Source: a bacterium HR40 (GTDB lineage: Bacteria > Pseudomonadota > Alphaproteobacteria > Geminicoccales > Geminicoccaceae). From it: a DNA stretch of 64,000 nucleotides. The stretch is from contig BEIQ01000003.1 of NCBI GenBank assembly GCA_002898275.1, positions 337,791 through 401,790 on the forward strand. The letters are read 5' to 3'. The notes under the pieces are model-generated. The model saw only the letters and a list, made by a program, of their open reading frames with translations. It made no database searches and was not told the origin of the DNA. The translations under genes and the position numbers were made by a program. Below are positions 19,891 to 30,360 of the stretch, piece by piece (position 1 is the stretch's first letter; each line of letters begins with the position of its first letter).

Positions 19891-20496
19891 ATGACGATCG
19901 CCCTCTTCGTCTTCTATGTCTTCGCACTGGTCACCACGGCGTCGGCGGTGATGGTGATCGCCGCTCGCAATCCCGTGCATTCCGTGCTGTTCTTGATCCT
20001 CGCCTTCGTCTCCTCGGCAGGACTCTTCGTGCTGCTCGGCGCCGAGTTCCTCGCCATGGTGCTGGTCGTGGTCTATGTCGGCGCAGTGGCGGTGCTGTTC
20101 CTCTTCGTCGTGATGATGCTCGACATCGATTTCGTGCAGCTGCGCGAGGGTTTTCTCCAGTACCTCCCGGTCGGGGCGCTCGTCGGCCTCGTCCTGCTCG
20201 TCGAGCTCGCGCTCGTCTTCGGCACCCAGGCGGTGGAGACGGCCGCGGTCGACATGCCGCCCACCGCACCGCCGGGTGTGACCAACACCGAGGCGCTCGG
20301 CAGCCTGCTCTATACCCGATACTTCTATCTGTTCCAGACAGCGGGGGCGATCCTGCTCGTCGCCATCGTCGGGGCCATCACCCTCACCCTTCGCCATCGG
20401 CCGGATGCGAAGCGACAGGACATCTCCCGCCAGGTGCACCGGCGCCCGTCCGACACCCTCGAAGTGCGGAAGGTGCGCCCGCGCTCGGGCATTTGA
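19891..20496 (+). CDS. nuoJ: NADH-quinone oxidoreductase subunit J
   Basis: A 201-residue membrane subunit (ND6 homologue) with five predicted hydrophobic helices. The conserved pi-bulge helix reads [20 protein letters not shown]. The C terminus after the last helix is a charged cytoplasmic tail. ATG 19891 is preferred over a TTG at 19864, which would add charged residues not seen in the family. Confidence 0.95.
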   Translation: MTIALFVFYVFALVTTASAVMVIAARNPVHSVLFLILAFVSSAGLFVLLGAEFLAMVLVVVYVGAVAVLFLFVVMMLDIDFVQLREGFLQYLPVGALVGLVLLVELALVFGTQAVETAAVDMPPTAPPGVTNTEALGSLLYTRYFYLFQTAGAILLVAIVGAITLTLRHRPDAKRQDISRQVHRRPSDTLEVRKVRPRSGI

Positions 20497-20507
20497 GGAG
20501 CATTGCC

Positions 20508-20819
20508 GTGCCGGCCATCCCCCTGTCCCACTATCTCGTTCTGGCCGCCCTGCTGTTCACGATCGGGGTCTTCGGCATCTTCCTCAACCGCAAGAACGTG
20601 ATCGTCATTTTGATGTCGATCGAGCTCCTCTTGCTCGCGATCAATGTCAATTTCGTCGCCTTTTCCGCCTATCTGGGCGATCTCGCGGGTCAGGCTTTCG
20701 CCATGTTCGTGCTGACCGTGGCCGCCGCCGAGGCCGCCATCGGTCTCGCCATCGTCGTCGTCTACTTCCGCAACCGCGGAAGCATCGAGGTGGAAGATAT
20801 CAATCTCATGAAGGGCTGA
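20508..20819 (+). CDS. nuoK: NADH-quinone oxidoreductase subunit K
   Basis: A 103-residue membrane subunit (ND4L homologue) with three helices. The two membrane glutamates lie in [15 protein letters not shown] and [13 protein letters not shown]. The GTG start at 20508 follows GAGGAG by seven bases. nuoL begins 3 bases after its stop codon. Confidence 0.95.
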   Translation: MPAIPLSHYLVLAALLFTIGVFGIFLNRKNVIVILMSIELLLLAINVNFVAFSAYLGDLAGQAFAMFVLTVAAAEAAIGLAIVVVYFRNRGSIEVEDINLMKG

Positions 20820-20821
20820 GG

Positions 20822-22744
20822 ATGCTGCACGTCCTCCTCGTCTTCTCGCCGCTCGCCGGAGCCGCGATCGCCGGCCTGTTCGGTCGGCTGATCGGCGACC
20901 GCGCTTCGCAGCTCGTCACTTGCGGGCTCATGGCCCTCTCGGCTCTGTGCGCGATCATCGGCCTCCGCCAGCTCGGCGAGGAGCCGTATACCGTCCCGCT
21001 CTTCACCTGGATGCTGGTCGACGGCTTCGCCGTCGACTGGGCCTTGCGGGTCGACACGCTGTCGACCGTGATGATGTTCGTCGTGAGCTGCATCAGCTTT
21101 CTCATCCACGTGTATTCGATCGGCTACATGGCTCACGACGACAGCATTCCTCGGTTCTTCGCCTATCTCTCTTTCTTCACTTTCGCGATGCTCATGTTGG
21201 TGACTTCCGACAACCTCCTACAGCTCTATTTCGGCTGGGAGGGAGTCGGTGTCGCCTCCTATCTTCTCATCGGTTTCTGGTACACCCGGCCGTCGGCTTG
21301 CGCCGCTGCCATCAAGGCCTTCATCGTCAACCGTGTTGGCGACTTCGGTCTCGCCCTGGGGGTGGCTGCGACCTTCTTCATCTTCGATAGCATATCCTAT
21401 GACGAGATCTTTCGAGCCGCACCTCGGTTCGCCGATACCCAGCTCGCGATCTTCGGTGCGAGCTTCGACACCCTGACCCTGATCTGCGTGCTGCTGTTCG
21501 TCGGCGCCATCGGCAAGTCGGCACAATTGCCGTTGCACACTTGGCTTCCCGACGCCATGGAGGGTCCGACCCCGGTCTCGGCTCTGATCCACGCCGCCAC
21601 CATGGTGACGGCCGGCGTCTTTCTCGTCGCCCGCTTCTCGCCTCTCTTCGAATATGCGCCCGAGGCGCAGGCCCTCGTCACCGCGATCGGCGCCAGCACC
21701 GCCTTCTTCGCCGCCACCGTGGGACTGGTGCAGAACGACATCAAGCGGGTGATCGCCTATTCCACCTGCTCGCAGCTCGGCTACATGTTCGCCGCCGCTG
21801 GCGTCGGCGCCTATGCCGCCGGCATCTTCCACCTCTACACCCATGCCTTTTTCAAGGCCCTGCTCTTTCTCGGTGCGGGTTCGGTCATCCACGCCATGTC
21901 CGACGAGCAGGACATGAGGCGGATGGGAGGGATCTGGCGCAAGCTCCCGCTCACCTATGCGGCGATGTGGATCGGGACTCTGGCGCTCGTCGGCTTTCCC
22001 GGAACTAGCGGCTTCTTCTCCAAGGATGCGATCATCGAGGCGACGTTCGCCGCGCACGCACCGTTCGCCGGCTACGCCTTCGGGTTGCTGGTGCTGGCCG
22101 CCGTGCTCACCGCCTTTTACTCGGGCCGATTGATGTTCCTGACCTTCCACGGCGATCCGCGGGCGGATGCGCACACCATGGAGCATGTCCACGAGAGCCC
22201 GCCGGTCATGATCGTGCCGCTCGTGCTGCTCGCCCTCGGCGCCCTCCTCGCTGGCTGGGTCGGTCGCGACATGCTCGATCCCGAAGGCCGCTTCTGGGCC
22301 GGCGCCATCGTCACCCTGCCGGACAATCGCGTGCTCGAAGAGATGCACCATGTGCCGACCGTGGTGAAACTGGCGCCGCTTTTCGCCCTCGTCCTCGGCC
22401 TGGGGCTCTCCTGGCTGTTCTACGTCCGCTCGCCGCAACTGCCCAACCAGCTGGCTGGTCGCCTACGCCCGCTCTACCGCTTCCTGCTCGAAAAGTGGTA
22501 TTTCGATGAGCTCTACGACGCCCTGTTCGTGCGCCCTGCCCTGGCTCTCGGGCGAATCCTCTGGCGCGGCTTCGATCTCGGAGTGATCGACCGCTTCGGC
22601 CCCGATGGGGTCGCGGTCGCCACCCTGGCGGCGGCGCGCCGGGCGGTGCGGCTGCAGACAGGCTATGTCTACCACTATGCCTTCGCCATGCTGATCGGCA
22701 TCGTCGCTTTGCTCTCCTGGTACCTGTTCGTCGTGCGCGGATAG
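20822..22744 (+). CDS. nuoL: NADH-quinone oxidoreductase subunit L (proton-pumping antiporter-like)
   Basis: A 640-residue antiporter-like subunit at the distal end of the membrane arm. Typical segments are [70 protein letters not shown] and [18 protein letters not shown], which carry the channel Lys, Glu and His residues. The C terminus includes the long amphipathic and final anchor helices. Confidence 0.96.
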   Translation: MLHVLLVFSPLAGAAIAGLFGRLIGDRASQLVTCGLMALSALCAIIGLRQLGEEPYTVPLFTWMLVDGFAVDWALRVDTLSTVMMFVVSCISFLIHVYSIGYMAHDDSIPRFFAYLSFFTFAMLMLVTSDNLLQLYFGWEGVGVASYLLIGFWYTRPSACAAAIKAFIVNRVGDFGLALGVAATFFIFDSISYDEIFRAAPRFADTQLAIFGASFDTLTLICVLLFVGAIGKSAQLPLHTWLPDAMEGPTPVSALIHAATMVTAGVFLVARFSPLFEYAPEAQALVTAIGASTAFFAATVGLVQNDIKRVIAYSTCSQLGYMFAAAGVGAYAAGIFHLYTHAFFKALLFLGAGSVIHAMSDEQDMRRMGGIWRKLPLTYAAMWIGTLALVGFPGTSGFFSKDAIIEATFAAHAPFAGYAFGLLVLAAVLTAFYSGRLMFLTFHGDPRADAHTMEHVHESPPVMIVPLVLLALGALLAGWVGRDMLDPEGRFWAGAIVTLPDNRVLEEMHHVPTVVKLAPLFALVLGLGLSWLFYVRSPQLPNQLAGRLRPLYRFLLEKWYFDELYDALFVRPALALGRILWRGFDLGVIDRFGPDGVAVATLAAARRAVRLQTGYVYHYAFAMLIGIVALLSWYLFVVRG

Positions 22745-22750
22745 ACCCCG

Positions 22751-24250
22751 GTGACCGACTGGCCTCTCCTCTCCCTCGTGACCTTCCTGCCGCTCGTTGG
22801 CGCCGCCTTCATCCTGTTCATCCGCGGCGAACCGGATATCGTCGCCCAGAACAGCCGAGCGGTCGCCCTGTGGACGGCGCTCGTCACCTTCCTGCTGTCG
22901 CTGCTCGTGTGGGTCCACTTCGATCCAGCCCAGCCGGGTTTCCAGCTGGTGGAGAGGGCGCCGTGGCTCTCCGGCCTCGGCATCGACTATCACATGGGCG
23001 TAGATGGCATTTCTCTGTGGTTCGTGCTGCTATCGACCCTGCTCACCTTGGTGTGCGTGATCGGCTCCTGGTACTCCGTGACCGAGCGGGTCAAGGAGTA
23101 CATGGTCGCTTTTCTCGTCATGGACACGCTCATGGTCGGCGTGTTCTGCGCGATCGACCTGGTCCTCTTTTATCTGTTCTTCGAAGGCATTTTGATACCT
23201 ATGTATCTCATCATCGGTATATGGGGCGGGCCGCGGCGGATCTACGCCGCCTTCAAGTTCTTCCTCTACACTCTCGCCGGTTCGGTGCTGTTCCTGGTCG
23301 CCCTCATCGTCCTCTATCTCGAAGCCGGCACCACGAGCATCCCGCATCTGTTGACGGCGAAGATCGATCCCACCGTCCAGAAGTGGCTGTGGCTCGCCAT
23401 GTTCGCCTCCTTCGCCGTCAAGGTCCCGATGTGGCCGTTCCACACCTGGTTGCCGGACGCCCATGTCGAGGCTCCGACGGCCGGATCGGTGCTGCTCGCG
23501 GGGGTTCTGCTCAAGCTCGGCGGTTACGGTTTTCTGCGCTTCTCCCTACCCATGCTGCCCGAAGCGTCACAGTTCTTCGCGCCGCTGGTGTTCGCGCTGT
23601 CGATCGTCGCCATCGTCTATACCTCGCTCGTGGCGCTCGCCCAGACCGACATGAAGAAGCTCATCGCCTACAGCTCGGTCGCCCATATGGGGATCGTCAC
23701 GATCGGCATCTTCACTCCCAACGCCCTCGGCATCGCCGGCAGTATCGTGCAGATGCTCTCCCACGGCTTCGTCTCCGCCGCCCTCTTCATGGTGGTCGGA
23801 GTGGTCTACGACCGCATCCATTCGCGCGACATCGAGGCCTATGGCGGCCTCGCCGAGCGCATGCCGGTCTATGCCACGGTATTCATGTTGTTCATGCTGG
23901 CCTCCGTCGGCCTGCCCGGTACCTCGGGCTTCGTCGGCGAGATCCTCGTCATCGTCGGCGCCTTCCAGCACAACGCCTGGGTGGCGGCGCTCGCTGCGAC
24001 CGGTACGATCCTCGGCGCGGCCTACATGCTCTGGCTCTATCGGCGGGTGGTGTTCGGGGCGCTCGTCAAGGACTCCCTCGCCGCCATTCGCGACCTGCGA
24101 CCCAACGAGATCCTGGCCTTCGCGCCGCTCGTGCTCCTCGCTCTGGTCATGGGCGTCTATCCGCAGTTCTTCCTCGCACCCATGGCGGTATCGGTGGCGG
24201 CTGTGCTCGAGCGCTTCTCCGCCGCTGCTGGCGGTCTCGCGCTCCGCTGA
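22751..24250 (+). CDS. nuoM: NADH-quinone oxidoreductase subunit M (proton-pumping antiporter-like)
   Basis: A 499-residue antiporter-like subunit. Conserved motifs are the [17 protein letters not shown] region (channel Glu), [26 protein letters not shown] and AYSSVAHMG. It starts at GTG 22751, six bases after the nuoL stop. Confidence 0.96.
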   Translation: MTDWPLLSLVTFLPLVGAAFILFIRGEPDIVAQNSRAVALWTALVTFLLSLLVWVHFDPAQPGFQLVERAPWLSGLGIDYHMGVDGISLWFVLLSTLLTLVCVIGSWYSVTERVKEYMVAFLVMDTLMVGVFCAIDLVLFYLFFEGILIPMYLIIGIWGGPRRIYAAFKFFLYTLAGSVLFLVALIVLYLEAGTTSIPHLLTAKIDPTVQKWLWLAMFASFAVKVPMWPFHTWLPDAHVEAPTAGSVLLAGVLLKLGGYGFLRFSLPMLPEASQFFAPLVFALSIVAIVYTSLVALAQTDMKKLIAYSSVAHMGIVTIGIFTPNALGIAGSIVQMLSHGFVSAALFMVVGVVYDRIHSRDIEAYGGLAERMPVYATVFMLFMLASVGLPGTSGFVGEILVIVGAFQHNAWVAALAATGTILGAAYMLWLYRRVVFGALVKDSLAAIRDLRPNEILAFAPLVLLALVMGVYPQFFLAPMAVSVAAVLERFSAAAGGLALR

Positions 24251-24256
24251 GGGAGG

Positions 24257-25717
24257 ATGACCGTGCTCGGTTCCGGCTTCGACCTCTCGCCCGCGCTGCC
24301 CGAAGCCTTCCTGTTCGTGGCCGGTCTCGCGCTGCTCGCGGTGGCTGCGTGGCGCGAGCGCCAGGCCAACGGCTTCACCTTGCCGCTCGTCGCTCTTTCC
24401 TTCCTCGTCGCCGCCCTCCTCCTCCTCGGCCGCGATCCGACGCCGACGCTCGCCTTCGACGGTCACTTCGTTGCCGATGGCTTCGCGAACTTCGTCAAGG
24501 TCCTGATCCTCCTCGCCGCCGCCGGGAGCCTGCTGCTGGCTCCGGCATGGCTCAGCGACGAGGGCGTCGAGCGGTTCGAGTTCCCGCTGCTGGCCCTCTT
24601 CTCGACCCTCGGCATGGCGATGATGGTCTCGGCCAACAGCCTGCTCGCGCTCTACATGGCGCTCGAGCTGCACAGCCTGCCGCTCTACGTGCTCGCCGCC
24701 TTCAAGCGCGACGAGATCCGGGCGACCGAGGCCGGGCTCAAATATTTCGTGCTGGGTGCGCTCGCCTCCGGGCTGCTTCTCTATGGCTGCTCGCTGGTCT
24801 ACGGTTTCACCGGCACCCTGCGCTTCGACGTGCTCGCCAGCACCTTTGCCGGCAAGGGCGGCGCGGTGCTGCCCCTCGGCGCCATCGTCGGTCTCGTCTT
24901 CGTCGTCGCCGGACTCGCCTTCAAGCTCGCCGCCGTCCCCTTTCACATGTGGACACCCGACGTCTACGAGGGCGCGCCGACTCCGGTCACGGCCTTTCTG
25001 ACCGCGGCGCCGAAGCTCGCCGCTTTCGCTCTCCTGTTGCGGCTGCTCTTCCAGCCCTTCGCGACCTATGTGGACGAGTGGCAGCAGGTGGTGATCCTGG
25101 TCGCGGTCGCCTCGATGCTCCTCGGCGCGTTCGCGGCCATCGGCCAGAGCAACATCAAACGGCTCATGGCCTATAGTTCCATCGGCCACGTCGGCTATGC
25201 GCTGGTCGGAGTCGCCGCCGGCACGGGGGAAGGGGTCCATGCGGTGCTCGTCTATTTGGGCATCTATCTCGTCATGAGCATCGGCACCTTCGGCTGCATC
25301 CTGATGATGCGACGTCAGGGCCGTTACGTCGAGGCGATCCAGGACCTTGCCGGCCTTTCGCGATCGCGGCCGCTCATGGCTCTCGCCCTCGCCCTGTTCA
25401 TGTTCTCGCTCGCGGGCATCCCGCCGCTCGCCGGCTTCTTCGGCAAGCTCTATGTCTTCCTCGCGGCGATCCGGGCGGATCTGGTCTGGCTCGCGGTGGT
25501 CGGGGTGCTCACGAGCGTCATCGGCGCCTTCTACTATCTCCGCATCGTCAAGATCATGTACTTCGACGAACCGGCCGAGAGCTTCGATCCCTTGCCGCGC
25601 CCCGGCCTCGGTCTCGTCGTCGCGGCAACGGCGGTGCTCGTTGCCGGCTTCCCCCTCCTGCCGGGACCGCTTGTGGAGTCGGCACAAGCGGCGGCACGGT
25701 CGCTGCTGGGCTCGTGA
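24257..25717 (+). CDS. nuoN: NADH-quinone oxidoreductase subunit N (proton-pumping antiporter-like)
   Basis: A 486-residue antiporter-like subunit that lies next to NuoK in the membrane arm. Conserved segments include LYMALELHSLPLYVLAAFKRD, FKLAAVPFHMWTPDVYEGAPTPVTAF and AYSSIGHVGYAL. It closes the complex I set, and its stop codon overlaps the birA GTG, so the operon probably reads on into birA and coaX. Confidence 0.96.
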   Translation: MTVLGSGFDLSPALPEAFLFVAGLALLAVAAWRERQANGFTLPLVALSFLVAALLLLGRDPTPTLAFDGHFVADGFANFVKVLILLAAAGSLLLAPAWLSDEGVERFEFPLLALFSTLGMAMMVSANSLLALYMALELHSLPLYVLAAFKRDEIRATEAGLKYFVLGALASGLLLYGCSLVYGFTGTLRFDVLASTFAGKGGAVLPLGAIVGLVFVVAGLAFKLAAVPFHMWTPDVYEGAPTPVTAFLTAAPKLAAFALLLRLLFQPFATYVDEWQQVVILVAVASMLLGAFAAIGQSNIKRLMAYSSIGHVGYALVGVAAGTGEGVHAVLVYLGIYLVMSIGTFGCILMMRRQGRYVEAIQDLAGLSRSRPLMALALALFMFSLAGIPPLAGFFGKLYVFLAAIRADLVWLAVVGVLTSVIGAFYYLRIVKIMYFDEPAESFDPLPRPGLGLVVAATAVLVAGFPLLPGPLVESAQAAARSLLGS

Positions 25718-26490
25718 GCTCCGTGGCCTGGCGGCTCGAGCGCTACGACAGCGTCGACAGCACCAACGACCTCGTGCTCGCTCGGGCCGCGGCCGGAGAA
25801 CCGGAGGGGCTCGCGGTTCTCGCCGCCGAGCAGCGCCGCGGGCGCGGCCGGCACGGCCGCAGCTGGGCCTCGCCGCCCGGCAACCTCTATCTCACCCTGC
25901 TCCTGCGGCCCCGGAAGCCGGCGCAGGAACTCGCCAGCCTTTCCCTGGTGGTCGGCCTGGCGTTGCGGCAAGCCGTGGCTGCCGCCACCCATGGGGCCAT
26001 GGCGGTCCGGCTCAAATGGCCGAACGACCTGCTTGTCGGCGGCCAGAAGCTCGCCGGCATTCTGCTCGAACTGGCGGCGACACCCGGCGACCGGCCGGCC
26101 GTCGCAGCCGGCATCGGCCTCAACATCCGGACCTGCCCTCAGCTCCCCGACCGGCAGGCGGTCGCCCTCGCCCATTTCCTGTCGTCGCCACCGCCGGCAG
26201 AGGAGCTCGCACGCCGCACCCTCGCCTGCTTCGAGCCGCTCTACGCCCGCTGGCACGAGCAGGGTTTCGCGCCCTTGCGCGATGCGTGGCTCGCTGCCGC
26301 CCATGGTCTTGGCGAGGAGGTGCGCCTGCGTCTGGGCGACCGACAGGTGGCGGGAGTCTTTCTCGGGATCGACGACGCGGGTCGGCTGCTGCTCGCCACC
26401 GAAGCCGGGCCCGAGCTCTTCGATGCCGGAGAACTCTTCTTCCCCGGTGCGCCGGCGGCGCCCCTCGTCAGGAGCGGGGATCCGCGATAA
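25714..26490 (+). CDS. birA: Biotin--[acetyl-CoA carboxylase] ligase
   Basis: A 258-residue group I biotin ligase that attaches biotin to the carboxyl carrier protein of acetyl-CoA carboxylase. It lacks the N-terminal DNA-binding domain of E. coli BirA, so it is probably not a repressor. Visible motifs are DSTNDLV, QRRGRGRHGRSWASPPGNLY (the biotinyl-AMP loop) and LKWPNDLLVGGQKLAGIL. It starts at GTG 25714 overlapping the nuoN stop, a linkage seen in many alphaproteobacteria. Confidence 0.95.
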   Translation: MSSVAWRLERYDSVDSTNDLVLARAAAGEPEGLAVLAAEQRRGRGRHGRSWASPPGNLYLTLLLRPRKPAQELASLSLVVGLALRQAVAAATHGAMAVRLKWPNDLLVGGQKLAGILLELAATPGDRPAVAAGIGLNIRTCPQLPDRQAVALAHFLSSPPPAEELARRTLACFEPLYARWHEQGFAPLRDAWLAAAHGLGEEVRLRLGDRQVAGVFLGIDDAGRLLLATEAGPELFDAGELFFPGAPAAPLVRSGDPR

Positions 26491-26523
26491 ACCCGAAGCG
26501 GCCGGGGACACGGAGAAACCATC

Positions 26524-27321
26524 ATGCTGCTCGCGGTCGACGTCGGTAACACCAACACCGTCTTTGCCGTGTACCGCGGCAACGAACAGGTGGGCCAGTG
26601 GCGTCTGTCGACCAACCGCGACCGCACTGCCGAGGAATATGCGGCGACATTGCTGCAGCTGATGGCCTTTGCCGGCTGCCGGCGGGAAGAGATCGAAGCC
26701 GTGGTGATCGCCAGCGTCGTGCCGCAGGCGGTGATGCCCCTGCGCTGGATGAGCCGCGACTATTTCGCATGCCGGGCGTGGGTGGTAGGCGAGGACCTCG
26801 CCTATCCGATCCCGATCCGCTTACCGCACCCCGAGGAGGTGGGTGCCGACCGCGTGGTCAATGCCATCGGTGCCTTGACCCGCTACGCGCCGCCCCTCGT
26901 GATCGTCGATTTCGGCACCGCTACCACGTTCGATGTGGTGGATGCCGACGGCGCCTACTGTGGCGGGGCCATCGCCCCGGGCATCAATCTCTCGCTCGAG
27001 GCGCTGCACCGCGCCGCTGCCCGACTTCCTCGCATCGCCGTGGCGCCGCCGGAACGAACGATCGGCACCCGCACCGTCGAGGCCATGCAGTCCGGCATTT
27101 TCTGGGGCTACATCGGGCTCGTCGAGGGCCTGGTCGCCCGCATTCGCGCCGAGCTCGGAGTCCAGGCGACGACCATCGCCACGGGTGGCCTTGCCCCGCT
27201 CTTCGCGCGCCGCACCGAAGCGCTCGAACATGTGGATCCCGACCTGACCATGGCGGGCCTGCTCGAGATCTACAAGCGGCACCGCGGACTCATCGAGGAC
27301 AGCACGGGAGGGCGTGCGTGA
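26524..27321 (+). CDS. coaX: Type III pantothenate kinase
   Basis: A 265-residue kinase for the first step of coenzyme A synthesis. The ASKHA-fold motifs are MLLAVDVGNTNTVFAVY at the N terminus, GADRVVNAIGA, DFGTATTFDVVD and GGAIAPGINLSLEAL. The length is standard. It lies between birA and RNase J, the conserved alphaproteobacterial order, and its end overlaps the next GTG start. Confidence 0.96.
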   Translation: MLLAVDVGNTNTVFAVYRGNEQVGQWRLSTNRDRTAEEYAATLLQLMAFAGCRREEIEAVVIASVVPQAVMPLRWMSRDYFACRAWVVGEDLAYPIPIRLPHPEEVGADRVVNAIGALTRYAPPLVIVDFGTATTFDVVDADGAYCGGAIAPGINLSLEALHRAAARLPRIAVAPPERTIGTRTVEAMQSGIFWGYIGLVEGLVARIRAELGVQATTIATGGLAPLFARRTEALEHVDPDLTMAGLLEIYKRHRGLIEDSTGGRA

Positions 27322-29024
27322 CGGCCGACGACAGGCTCCTCTTCGTCGCCCTCGGTGGCGTCGGCGAGATCGGCATCAACTGTTACCTCTATGGTCTCGC
27401 CGGCCAGTGGCTGATGGTCGACCTCGGCATCGGCTTCGCCGACGAGCGCTTGCCCGGAGCCGAGCTACTGCTGCCGGACCTGCGCTGGATCGAGGGACAG
27501 AGGGAACGGCTCGCGGGATTGGTGCTCACCCATGTCCACGAGGACCATTTCGGAGCGGTCCCCTATTTGTGGGAGCGGCTGCGCTGTCCGGTGTGGTGCA
27601 CGCGCTTTGCCGCCACGGTGCTCGCGCGCAAATGCGAGGATCTCAGGGTCGAGCCACCGCGGCCGCTGCACATCGTCGAACCGGGCGAGCGATTTCGGAT
27701 CGGGCCGTTCGATTGCCGCTTGTTCCACGTGGCCCATTCCATCCCGGAAGCGAACGCCCTCGGCATCGAAACCCCTTTCGGCCGCCTCCTCCACACCGGC
27801 GACTGGAAGCTCGATCCGCTGCCGCTCATCGGCGAGCGCACCGATGCCGCTGGCATCGAGGCCTTCGGCCATGACAGCATCCTCGCCCTGGTCGCCGACA
27901 GTACCAATGCCATGGTACCCGGCACCGCCGGCTCCGAAGGCGAGCTGCGCGACAGTCTCGAGCAGCTGATCGCCCGCCAGCCCTTCCGCGTCGCCTTCAC
28001 CACCTTCTCGTCCAACATCGCCCGCATCGAGAGCGCCGTTCGCGCCGCCAAAGCCTGCGGCCGCGAGATCGTCGTGGTCGGCCGCTCCATGCACCGTATG
28101 CTCGAAGCCGCTGTCGAATCGGGCTATCTCCGCGATCTCCCGCGATTGCGCGACGAGAGCGATGGCCGCCAGCTCGCGCGCGAGCGCAGCTTCTATCTCG
28201 TTACCGGCAGTCAGGGCGAGCCGCGCTCGGCGCTGCAACGCATCGCCTCCGGTCAGCATCCTCGCGTCCGTCTCGAGGCGGGCGATACGGTGATCTTTTC
28301 GGCGAAGATCATCCCCGGCAACGAGCGGACCCTCTTCGACCTGCACAACCGCCTGGTCGCCGCCGGCATCGAGGTGGTGACCGAAGAGGACCATTTCGTC
28401 CATGTCTCGGGGCATCCCTGCCGCGAGGACATGGAGCAGATGTATCGCTGGACGCGACCGCGGATTGCCGTCCCGGTCCACGGCGAGATGCGGCATTTGC
28501 ACGCCCATTTGCGCTTCGCCCGCGAGCTCAGGGTCCCCTACCCGATGCTCGTCACCAACGGCGATCTGTTGCAGCTGGCACCGGGCGAGCCGCGCGTGAT
28601 CGATCGTGTGCCAACCGGCCGCTTGGTGGTCGAGACCGATGTCACGCTCGCCGAGGACGACGAGCTGTTTCGCACCCGCCGCAGGATTGCCCAGAACGGA
28701 ACGCTGTTCGTGAGCCTGGTCATGGACCCGTGGGGAAGCCTGCTGGAGCGTCCGCGGATCGTCAACGTCGGCGCCATCGATGCCGCCCGCTTCGCGCGCG
28801 AGCGCGAGCGATTGATCGATGCGGTCGAGGCGGCGGTGGAGACTCTCGAGGACGAGGCGGTGATGGAGGATGGCAGGGTACAGGAGGCGGCGCGCATCGG
28901 CTTGCGCCAGGCCCTCGGTCTGCCGCGGCACAAGCGCCCGCTCGTCGAGGTCGAGATCGTGCGACTGAGCGAAAAGGCTCTCGCCGAACTCGAATCAGCG
29001 GAGGGGAGTCCTACCACGAGATGA
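27318..29024 (+). CDS. rnj: Ribonuclease J
   Basis: A 568-residue metallo-beta-lactamase/beta-CASP ribonuclease that acts in RNA maturation and turnover, as endonuclease and 5'-3' exonuclease. The metal motif HxHxDH is at 72-77 (THVHEDHFGA). Further motifs are HTGDWKLD, DSTNAMV, the beta-CASP segment with VTGSQGEPRSAL, and HVSGHPCREDM. It starts at GTG 27318, which overlaps the coaX stop. Its own stop overlaps the epimerase start, so coaX-rnj-mce-DUF1467 are probably translated as a coupled set. Confidence 0.96.
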   Translation: MTADDRLLFVALGGVGEIGINCYLYGLAGQWLMVDLGIGFADERLPGAELLLPDLRWIEGQRERLAGLVLTHVHEDHFGAVPYLWERLRCPVWCTRFAATVLARKCEDLRVEPPRPLHIVEPGERFRIGPFDCRLFHVAHSIPEANALGIETPFGRLLHTGDWKLDPLPLIGERTDAAGIEAFGHDSILALVADSTNAMVPGTAGSEGELRDSLEQLIARQPFRVAFTTFSSNIARIESAVRAAKACGREIVVVGRSMHRMLEAAVESGYLRDLPRLRDESDGRQLARERSFYLVTGSQGEPRSALQRIASGQHPRVRLEAGDTVIFSAKIIPGNERTLFDLHNRLVAAGIEVVTEEDHFVHVSGHPCREDMEQMYRWTRPRIAVPVHGEMRHLHAHLRFARELRVPYPMLVTNGDLLQLAPGEPRVIDRVPTGRLVVETDVTLAEDDELFRTRRRIAQNGTLFVSLVMDPWGSLLERPRIVNVGAIDAARFARERERLIDAVEAAVETLEDEAVMEDGRVQEAARIGLRQALGLPRHKRPLVEVEIVRLSEKALAELESAEGSPTTR

Positions 29025-29425
29025 TCGGACGGCTCAATCACGTGGCTATCGCGGTCCCGGATATCGCCAAGGCCCGTGCCATCTGGCGCGATGTGCTGGG
29101 GGCCCGGGTGTCCGAGATCGAGGACCAGCCCGAGCATGGTGTGCAGACGGTGTTCGTCGATCTCGGGAACACCAAGATCGAGCTTTTGGGGGTGCTCGGC
29201 GAGGACTCGCCCATCCGCGGCTTTCTCGAGCGCAACCCCTCGGGCGGCATCCATCACCTCTGTGTCGAGGTCGAGGACATCGAGGCCGCTCGCCAGCAGC
29301 TCCGCGCCGCCGGTGTCCGCATCCTCGGTAGCGGCGAAGCCAGAATCGGCGCCCACGGCAAGCCGGTCCTGTTCCTGCATCCGAAGGACCTGTCGGGCAC
29401 CCTGGTCGAGCTCGAGCAGGCATGA
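29021..29425 (+). CDS. mce: Methylmalonyl-CoA epimerase
   Basis: A 134-residue glyoxalase-fold metalloenzyme that converts (S)- to (R)-methylmalonyl-CoA in propionate breakdown. The two beta-alpha-beta-beta-beta halves begin with LNHVAIAVPDI and IHHLCVEVEDI, whose His residues are metal ligands, with Glu ligands in KIELLGVL and TLVELEQA. It overlaps RNase J by 4 bases. Confidence 0.94.
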   Translation: MIGRLNHVAIAVPDIAKARAIWRDVLGARVSEIEDQPEHGVQTVFVDLGNTKIELLGVLGEDSPIRGFLERNPSGGIHHLCVEVEDIEAARQQLRAAGVRILGSGEARIGAHGKPVLFLHPKDLSGTLVELEQA

Positions 29426-29658
29426 GCACGACAGGCATCGTCATTGTTTTCGTGGTGAGTTGGTGGCTATTCTTCTTCATGGCGCTGCCGCTCGGCGTGC
29501 GGCCTCCAGAGGCGCCAGAGCCCGGCACGGTGCCGAGCGCCCCGGAACGGCCGCATCTGTGGCTGAAGGCGCTCGCCGCGACGCTCCTCGCGACGGCTGC
29601 GACCTTCGGGCTCCATTGGGCGATGGCGACGGGGTGGATCGCCCTCGTGCCCCGTTAG
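29422..29658 (+). CDS. DUF1467 family membrane protein
   Basis: A 78-residue protein with two hydrophobic helices (IVIVFVVSWWLFFFMALPLGV and the LLATAATFGLHW region). The sequence FFMALPLGVRPPE is characteristic of DUF1467 proteins, which usually lie next to mce in alphaproteobacteria. The function is unknown. It starts at ATG 29422, overlapping the epimerase stop. Confidence 0.88.
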   Translation: MSTTGIVIVFVVSWWLFFFMALPLGVRPPEAPEPGTVPSAPERPHLWLKALAATLLATAATFGLHWAMATGWIALVPR

Positions 29659-29716
29659 GCCGATGGACCGCGCGGGTCTAGGCGGGCTCCGCCGCAGCTG
29701 GTAGACTTGCGGAGCG

Positions 29717-30346
29717 ATGGATGCCGTGCGCCTGTCGTTCTGTCCTGCGCTCCTGGTCTTGCTCGTCGCCGCCTGCGCCAGCCGCGAGCCTCCCGTGTCG
29801 GTGCCAGCGGAACGAGGCGCTCTGTCCGGTATGGCATGCCTCGCTGCCCTCGCCGAGGCTGGCGGGGTCGCGGCCGATTTCGGGGTCGAACGCAGCGGAA
29901 CCTGCGGCGTCGACACGCCAGTTTCGCTCCTCTCGGCCGGGGCGGTCCTCGAGCCTCCCCTCGCCACGAGCTGCGCCATGGCCGTCGCCTGGGCACGGTT
30001 CGTGCCCGAGATCGACCGGCTCGCCCGCGAACATCTCGGGAAGAGCATTCGCCTGGTGCGGCACTATGGCTCCCATGCCTGCCGCCGCATGACCGGCGAC
30101 AGCCGGCGGCTCAGCCTGCATGCCACCGCCCGCGCCGTCGATGTCGCCGGCTTCGCCCTCGCCGATGGGAGCGAGGTGATGGTAGGCCGCGACTGGTCGG
30201 GCAACGGCCCGCGTGCCCGTTTCCTGCGGGCCGTGGCGCGCGCCGGATGCCGCCACTTTGCGGTGGTGCTGACTCCGGACTTCGACCGTCACCACCGCGA
30301 TCACCTCCATTTCGACATCGGTCCATGGCAGCTGTGCGGCCTGTGA
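29717..30346 (+). CDS. Extensin-like C-terminal domain protein, exported
   Basis: A 209-residue protein with an N-terminal signal that contains LVAAC, a possible lipobox. The rest matches the bacterial extensin-like domain: LHATARAVDVAGF, DWSGNGPRARFLRAVARAGC and the metal-ligand pattern HHRDHLHFDIG. This resembles D-Ala-D-Ala metallopeptidase (VanY/MepA-like) active sites, so a cell-wall role is likely by inference. Six cysteines could form disulfides. Confidence 0.87.
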   Translation: MDAVRLSFCPALLVLLVAACASREPPVSVPAERGALSGMACLAALAEAGGVAADFGVERSGTCGVDTPVSLLSAGAVLEPPLATSCAMAVAWARFVPEIDRLAREHLGKSIRLVRHYGSHACRRMTGDSRRLSLHATARAVDVAGFALADGSEVMVGRDWSGNGPRARFLRAVARAGCRHFAVVLTPDFDRHHRDHLHFDIGPWQLCGL

Positions 30347-30360
30347 GGGGAAGGTGTTGC